From positions 1 to 37,931 of the forward strand of contig JAEUIR010000018.1 of assembly GCA_016795025.1 (NCBI GenBank): a stretch of 37,931 nt of DNA, written 5' to 3'. This stretch comes from Phycisphaerales bacterium. GTDB lineage: Bacteria > Planctomycetota > Phycisphaerae > UBA1845 > Fen-1342. The notes beneath the pieces are model-generated. The model was not told the DNA's origin. It did no database searches and was given only the letters and a program-made list of their open reading frames with translations. Below, piece after piece: positions 33,584 to 37,931 of the stretch (positions are counted from its first letter, which is position 1; each line of letters opens with the position of its first letter). The position numbers were made by a program, and so were the translations under genes.

Positions 33584-33801
33584 GTCTCTCATCGAGACCC
33601 TTGAGCGGTTCTGAGCAGGTGAAAGCTCGACGACATGCGACAAAACACCGGCACAATTCGGCAGACGCGCCTTGCTTCCGACGGGCGGGCCGATGCGTGC
33701 TCAATGCGCCACGGGTAGGCGCGGCATAACTGGCCCGCGTCCCGCCCATAGAACAGTCGCGATCATCGGCTTGTACCTGTCGTAACCGGATTCAACCCTG
33801 C

Positions 33802-33893
33802 AACGTACGCGGTTTTCCGTCGGCGCTGAGAAATCAGCGCCATCCCGCCGGCTCTTCCAGCCGATGAGCAGGCAGCGGTCAGCCGCGTACGTT
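33802..33893. repeat. 92-bp nested palindrome element (MITE or structured RNA)
   Basis: Outer arms AACGTACGCGG (33802-33812) and exact complement CCGCGTACGTT (33883-33893). Inside are GGCGCTGA-GAAA-TCAGCGCC (33822-33841), an 8-bp stem closed by a GNRA tetraloop, and CGGCT-CTTCC-AGCCG (33849-33863). The plus strand continues TGCTTTTTG after the outer arm. TGC flanks both ends (33799-33801, 33894-33896), a possible 3-bp target duplication. The rest of the gap 33584-33962 holds no supported gene. Confidence 0.6.
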
Positions 33894-33962
33894 TGCTTTT
33901 TGCGCTGTTTGGCCGGTTCCCGCCCCGGCGCTTCACCAATCGTCACTCACAGACCACCGACA

Positions 33963-36140
33963 CTACTTCAGCGGCGCGCCCACCGACTCCCCCGGTCCGG
34001 CCGCGAACTGCGTTTCACACAGCGCGACGTAAAACGGGCTTTCGGCGAGTAGCTGCTCGTGTCGTCCGCAAGCCACGACGCGCCCACCGTCCAACACGAC
34101 AATGCGATCCGCCCGCGCGATGGTGCTGAAGCGATGCGCGATGACGATCGTCGTTCGACCGCGCGTCACGTCATCCATCGCTTCCTGGATTTTTCGCTCT
34201 GATTCGGTATCGACCTGGCTGGTGGCTTCGTCGAGGATGAGGATCGGCGGGTCGCGCAGGATCGCGCGGGCGATCGCGATGCGCTGCCGCTGCCCGCCGG
34301 AGAGCGTCCGCGCGGTGATGTGCGCGTCGAAGCCGCGCGCCTGCCGCCCCATTTCGTCGGTGTGCAACTCTTCGATGAAATCGTCGATGTGCGCCTGCCG
34401 CGCGGCCGCTCGCACGATCTGATCTGTGACGCCGTTCGCGCCATAGGCGATGTTCGCCCGCACGGAATCTGAAAACACGACGGCGTCTTGTGTGACAAGC
34501 CCGATTCGCGAACGCAGCGCTTCGAGCGACATTTCGGCGATGTTCACGCCGTCGATGAAAATCGCGCCGCGAACCGGATCGAAGAAACGCATCAGCAAAG
34601 ACATCAGCGTCGTTTTGCCCGACCCATTGCCGCCGACCAACGCGACCATTTCGCCCTTGCGCACCGCGAGGTTCACATCGCTCAGCACGATGCGATCGGA
34701 CTTCGACGGATACGCAAAAGTCACATTGCGGAATTCAATCTTGTCGAGAAACGCCGCTGGAGATATCGCGGACGAAACGGTCGCCGGCGGCTCTTCGGCC
34801 GGTTGGTCCAGCAACTCAAATAACCGGCGGGCCGCGGCATCGCCCGCGTGAACGCGATTGTTCACGTTGCCGAGCTTTCGCACCGGGTCGAACACTCCGC
34901 CCAGGCAGATCAGCGCCGCAAAAAACAGGTGCGGCTCAAGCTCATGATTGAATACGCGCAGGCCGCCGTAAAGCATGAACCCCGCAACCGCGAACATCGC
35001 CATGATTTCAAGCGCCGGGTTGGTTGCCGCGTCGGCCAGCTCGATGTGCGTCTGCGCGCGGGTCAGCGTCCGATCCTCCTCCTCAAACTTCCCGCCCTCT
35101 TTGACCTCCATTCCGTAGGCTTTCACCACGCGGATTCCGGCCAGGCGCTCGCCGAGATGATCGAGCAGACGCCCCCAGGATTGCGAGGCGCGCTTCTGCG
35201 AATTGCCGACGATTCGCCCGAACACGCCGATGATGACCGCCCCGATCGGAACGCCGGCTAGCGCGACGAGCAACAAGCGCCAGTCGATCAATAATGTCAG
35301 CGTTAGAACGCCGACGGCCTTCAGCGGCTCGCGAAATGTCTTTCCAAACAGCGTCGATAGCGCGACTTCGACTTTCCCAATGTCGTTGGCGAAGCGCCCC
35401 AGCGTGTCGCCATGCGGCTGGCTTGAGTGCCACTGCATCGGCAGACGCAGCACATGAGTCGCCAGGCTCGCGCGCAAGTCATGCATCGCCCGCTGAACCG
35501 CGACAGCGACCAGGCCCTCATTCGCGAAGCGGCACACACCGCCGAGGATTCCCATCAGCAACAGTACGCCCACCACCAGCGTCAGTGTGCGCAGCCTGTC
35601 TTCGGCCGATTTCCCGCTGGGCAGGATGGACGCGGCCCGCTCGACCAATCCACTCCACCAGCGGTACGAGCGAAGGTGTAGATCGACCCTGCGCAATTCA
35701 CCGACATTCGAACGGACATCCACATTGATCAGATCGCGATCCGGGTGCTGCGAAATCAATCGCATCAATTGATACGAACTGAACGGTTTTCCGGCCACGC
35801 CGACGATGCGTTCACCGTCATGGATCCGCTGGGCGCTGCGCGAGGTTGGCGCGACTTTTTCGATTTCGAGCCCGGCGGGATTGTCGGGCAGATCGGCGCT
35901 GATCGACACGCCCAGCCGCCGCTCGGATTCGGCGCGATGCAGCCAGTCGGCGAGCGTCTCATGATCCGCAAAGATGACTTTCAGCAGGGGAATTGCGCTG
36001 GAGATCGTGAAGGTGTAGAACGCACCGACGCCAAACGCCATCAGCAGGCCGATAACCAACTGGCGGGAGTGCGGCCGCAAGTAGTGGAGCGTGCGTCGAA
36101 AATCACGGAGCCAGGTCCGCCGTGGTCGTGAAACCGTCAT
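33963..36140 (-). CDS. MsbA-like ABC exporter with PDZ-like domain in first external loop
   Basis: 725 aa from the ATG at 36140 (an in-frame TTG lies 9 bases upstream; no clear ribosome binding site). First membrane helix ~28-50; then residues ~76-157 form a PDZ-like domain (LGVSISADL, GLEIEKVAPTSRSAQRIHDG, ERIVGVAGKPFSSYQLMRLI, NVDVRSNVGELRRVDLHLR). Helix 2 begins at ~184, and the remaining type-1 exporter helices follow. The ATPase has Walker A GGNGSGKT at 503-510 with K509, signature LSGGQRQR, Walker B ILILDEATSQVD and an IAHR switch His. Typical half-transporters are ~580 aa; the extra length is the inserted domain. By family it flips lipids or exports drugs or peptides as a dimer. The inserted domain would face the periplasm. 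Substrate unknown. Confidence 0.9.
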   Translation of the reverse strand: MTVSRPRRTWLRDFRRTLHYLRPHSRQLVIGLLMAFGVGAFYTFTISSAIPLLKVIFADHETLADWLHRAESERRLGVSISADLPDNPAGLEIEKVAPTSRSAQRIHDGERIVGVAGKPFSSYQLMRLISQHPDRDLINVDVRSNVGELRRVDLHLRSYRWWSGLVERAASILPSGKSAEDRLRTLTLVVGVLLLMGILGGVCRFANEGLVAVAVQRAMHDLRASLATHVLRLPMQWHSSQPHGDTLGRFANDIGKVEVALSTLFGKTFREPLKAVGVLTLTLLIDWRLLLVALAGVPIGAVIIGVFGRIVGNSQKRASQSWGRLLDHLGERLAGIRVVKAYGMEVKEGGKFEEEDRTLTRAQTHIELADAATNPALEIMAMFAVAGFMLYGGLRVFNHELEPHLFFAALICLGGVFDPVRKLGNVNNRVHAGDAAARRLFELLDQPAEEPPATVSSAISPAAFLDKIEFRNVTFAYPSKSDRIVLSDVNLAVRKGEMVALVGGNGSGKTTLMSLLMRFFDPVRGAIFIDGVNIAEMSLEALRSRIGLVTQDAVVFSDSVRANIAYGANGVTDQIVRAAARQAHIDDFIEELHTDEMGRQARGFDAHITARTLSGGQRQRIAIARAILRDPPILILDEATSQVDTESERKIQEAMDDVTRGRTTIVIAHRFSTIARADRIVVLDGGRVVACGRHEQLLAESPFYVALCETQFAAGPGESVGAPLK

Positions 36141-36488
36141 GCAGTTCAATCATAACCGTGCGCCGCTACAGCGCGCAGAGCGCGCACACATTCGCGCGAT
36201 TGGCCCGGTGGGGGGCTGGCCGCATCGCGCGGTTAGCGCCGTTGAACAGTATTACGATCAAATCACATCTTGAAATTTCCGGTGGTCGCGTCGCAGACTT
36301 CAACCGCACCGTTCCGATCGCAGCTTGTTCACATGCAATTCAGCGGAAATTTCGATTGCGCGCGCAACGATTTCCTGTGAATCGAAGGCACCAGCATCGC
36401 GATTGCACTTGAAGCGCTTCGCTTGGTGCACGCGGCGCGAGATTCACAACATCACTAGAAAGCCGCGTTTTGCGGCGGGAGACATTGC
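36141..36488. other. Divergent intergenic region, nothing assignable
   Basis: 348 bp between the ABC exporter and the lipoprotein gene. No coding frame with a ribosome binding site, repeat or strong hairpin was seen. It must carry the promoters of both flanking genes, but no convincing -35/-10 pair was picked out. Confidence 0.5.
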
Positions 36489-37880
36489 ATGCGCAGATTG
36501 CTGGGTATTTCCATTGCTTCGATGTTGCTGGTCCTCGCGGCCGGCTGTCCGATACAACCGGGTGACGACGGCGGCAGCGGGTTGAATCAACCCGGCCCGG
36601 CCGGTCCACAAGGCCCCGCCGGTCCTCAAGGCCCGCCCGGCCCAGCCGGCGCGGATGGCGTCGATTGCTGGGACACAAACGGGAACGGCGTGAACGACGC
36701 GGCGGAAGACACAAACGGCGACGGCGCGTTTGACTCGCGCGATTGCCAGCCGCTCTCGGATCTGGACTTCGACGGCGTCCCCGACGTTCGCGACAATTGC
36801 CGATTCTCCTTCAACACAAATCAGTCTGACGCCGACGGCGACACCATCGGCGATGCGTGCGATCAATGTCCTGGCGCGGATGATCGCATCGACGCGAACG
36901 GCGACGGCGTGGCCGATTGCCTCGTCACAGCTCGGCGCATCATTACCACCGAGCCGCCGAATCTCGTGCAAACCGATGCGGTAACATCGTTCGAATTCGA
37001 CATCACGGATGGCTCCGGCCATACGTGGGATTTGACGAGCAGGGGCGAAGTGAATGACGGAAGTTTCGGCGCGGATTTTGACGACGCGTTCGACACGGGG
37101 ATGACGCTTACCGTCGGTGCGGCGAGCTTCCCGACTCAAACCAACGCCGATATCGAAGACGTGCGCGAAGTGGTGTACGGTCCGGCGACAGTGGACGGCA
37201 TGACCGTCACGCGCAAAGTGTTTGTGTCGGCGACGAACGGGTTTGCGCGCTGGCTGGACATCATTCAGAACGACACGGCGACAGAACAGACGCGCACAAT
37301 CGAGCACGAAACAGGATACGGCTCGGATGAGTCGAACGACTTTGTGTCGGCTTCTTCAAGCGGTGACGGCATCGCGACAGCGCAGGATCTCTGGTGGGTG
37401 AATACGCAAGAGCTTGGAAGCGATCCGGGTGTCGGGATTTTCTCGCCCGCGACTGACGTCATCAAAAATGGCGACTCGCTGACCACCAGCAGGCAAATCA
37501 CGCTCGCGCCAGGTCAGCGCGCGATTGTCGTGAGCTATGTGGCCATGCGCAGCCTCAGCAGCAGCGATCCGCACACACAGCTTGTTGAATTGATGCAATC
37601 CCTGGAGAGCTTCCCGGCCGTCGCGCCGACTTTTCTCGAAGGCATGACCAGTGCGGAACTGAGCGACATCGCGGCGATCGGCGGAAACACCGCGATCGAG
37701 GGCCGCCCGGGCACGGCCGATCCTGGCGCGGAGGTGACTGTAACGAATGAAACCAGCGGCGCCGCGCGTACGACGTTTGCTCGCGAGGACGGAAGCTGGG
37801 CGACCGGCTTGCCGGCGTCCACTGGCGACGTGATTCGCTTCACGACGACGGGCTTGAACGGCACAACGGTCGCGCCGTAA
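36489..37880 (+). CDS. Lipoprotein with collagen-like and calcium-binding repeats
   Basis: 463 aa; ATG at 36489 with GGGAG eight bases upstream. Lipoprotein signal with lipobox LAAGC at C20. Residues ~33-57 are a collagen-like Gly-X-Y run (GPAGPQGPAGPQGPPGPAG). Residues ~60-145 are thrombospondin type 3-like calcium loops (DTNGNGVNDAAEDTNGDG, DADGDTIGDACDQC). A beta-rich region (~150-385) resembles no family I can name. The last ~70 residues (EGRPGTADPGAEVTVTNETSG) look like a carboxypeptidase-regulatory or Big-type beta domain. Probably anchored to the outer membrane and exposed. Stop at 37878-37880; the last 51 bp of the window hold nothing recognisable. Confidence 0.85.
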   Translation: MRRLLGISIASMLLVLAAGCPIQPGDDGGSGLNQPGPAGPQGPAGPQGPPGPAGADGVDCWDTNGNGVNDAAEDTNGDGAFDSRDCQPLSDLDFDGVPDVRDNCRFSFNTNQSDADGDTIGDACDQCPGADDRIDANGDGVADCLVTARRIITTEPPNLVQTDAVTSFEFDITDGSGHTWDLTSRGEVNDGSFGADFDDAFDTGMTLTVGAASFPTQTNADIEDVREVVYGPATVDGMTVTRKVFVSATNGFARWLDIIQNDTATEQTRTIEHETGYGSDESNDFVSASSSGDGIATAQDLWWVNTQELGSDPGVGIFSPATDVIKNGDSLTTSRQITLAPGQRAIVVSYVAMRSLSSSDPHTQLVELMQSLESFPAVAPTFLEGMTSAELSDIAAIGGNTAIEGRPGTADPGAEVTVTNETSGAARTTFAREDGSWATGLPASTGDVIRFTTTGLNGTTVAP

Positions 37881-37931
37881 CCGCCCGCGAATAATTGCAA
37901 CGATTCACGCGGCTCGCGACGCACGCTGATG

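Noticed and set aside
33481-33729. 82-codon frame over the lysine-repeat region giving an acidic EEG-rich protein
   Set aside because: This frame is a shift of the same AAGAAGAAGG repeat, starts at a TTG just after the smc stop without a good ribosome binding site, and becomes featureless after the repeat. The GGAGG-preceded ATG at 33515 is better.
1-37931. CRISPR arrays, tRNA or rRNA genes
   Set aside because: None was seen by eye on either strand. A covariance-model or repeat scan would be needed to exclude them fully.

Overview
The window reads as a high-GC chromosome of a planctomycete, most likely from or near the class Phycisphaerae. The support is indirect: four secreted proteins end in a PEP-CTERM-type tail (PEPAS/PEPSS/PEPAT, short hydrophobic stretch, terminal arginines), and one large secreted LamG protein ends in the two-repeat dockerin-like module common in Planctomycetota. 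Short dispersed palindromic repeats lie between genes. No rRNA, tRNA or CRISPR was seen, so the placement rests on these protein families alone.

Layout. 1-3.8 kb: the 3' part of a membrane sensor histidine kinase, then a Tat-exported FAD oxidoreductase. 4.0-5.9 kb (minus): LamG/Ig-like/dockerin-like surface protein. 6.2-6.5 kb: a frameshifted IS66-type transposase remnant. 6.8-8.4 kb (minus): POT-family peptide transporter. 8.7-15.1 kb (minus): a compact run of eight intact genes of Mu-type phage head morphogenesis (portal, protease, decoration, major capsid, gp36-like) with a GNAT acetyltransferase, two small membrane or lipoprotein genes and one unknown. It has its own Rho-independent terminator, but no terminase, tail, integrase or transposase gene. 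15.6-19.4 kb: CHRD-domain PEP-CTERM protein, L-lysine 6-transaminase (minus), HtrA/Deg protease. 19.4-20.5 kb: a gene-free nest of several repeat families. 20.6-24.6 kb: PEP-CTERM protein (minus), SpoU-type RNA methyltransferase (minus), and a tandem pair of paralogous PEP-CTERM proteins. 24.8-29.6 kb: TauE/SafE permease, B12-binding-type radical SAM enzyme, ribosome recycling factor (minus), and an SDR-type epimerase/dehydratase. 29.9-33.6 kb: SMC, followed closely by a 22-codon, almost purely Lys/Ala/Thr mini-gene with a strong ribosome binding site. 34.0-36.1 kb (minus): an MsbA-like ABC exporter carrying a PDZ-like domain between its first two membrane helices. 36.5-37.9 kb: a lipoprotein with a collagen-like Gly-X-Y stretch and calcium-binding thrombospondin type 3-like repeats.

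Most genes stand alone and many are convergent or divergent. The clear co-transcribed units are the phage-head island (overlaps and short gaps, strong ribosome binding sites throughout) and smc plus its lysine-rich follower. The items most worth pursuing are the motor-less capsid island, the PDZ-containing ABC exporter, the lysine-rich micro-ORF behind smc, and the nested inverted-repeat elements at 29.66-29.78 and 33.80-33.89 kb.
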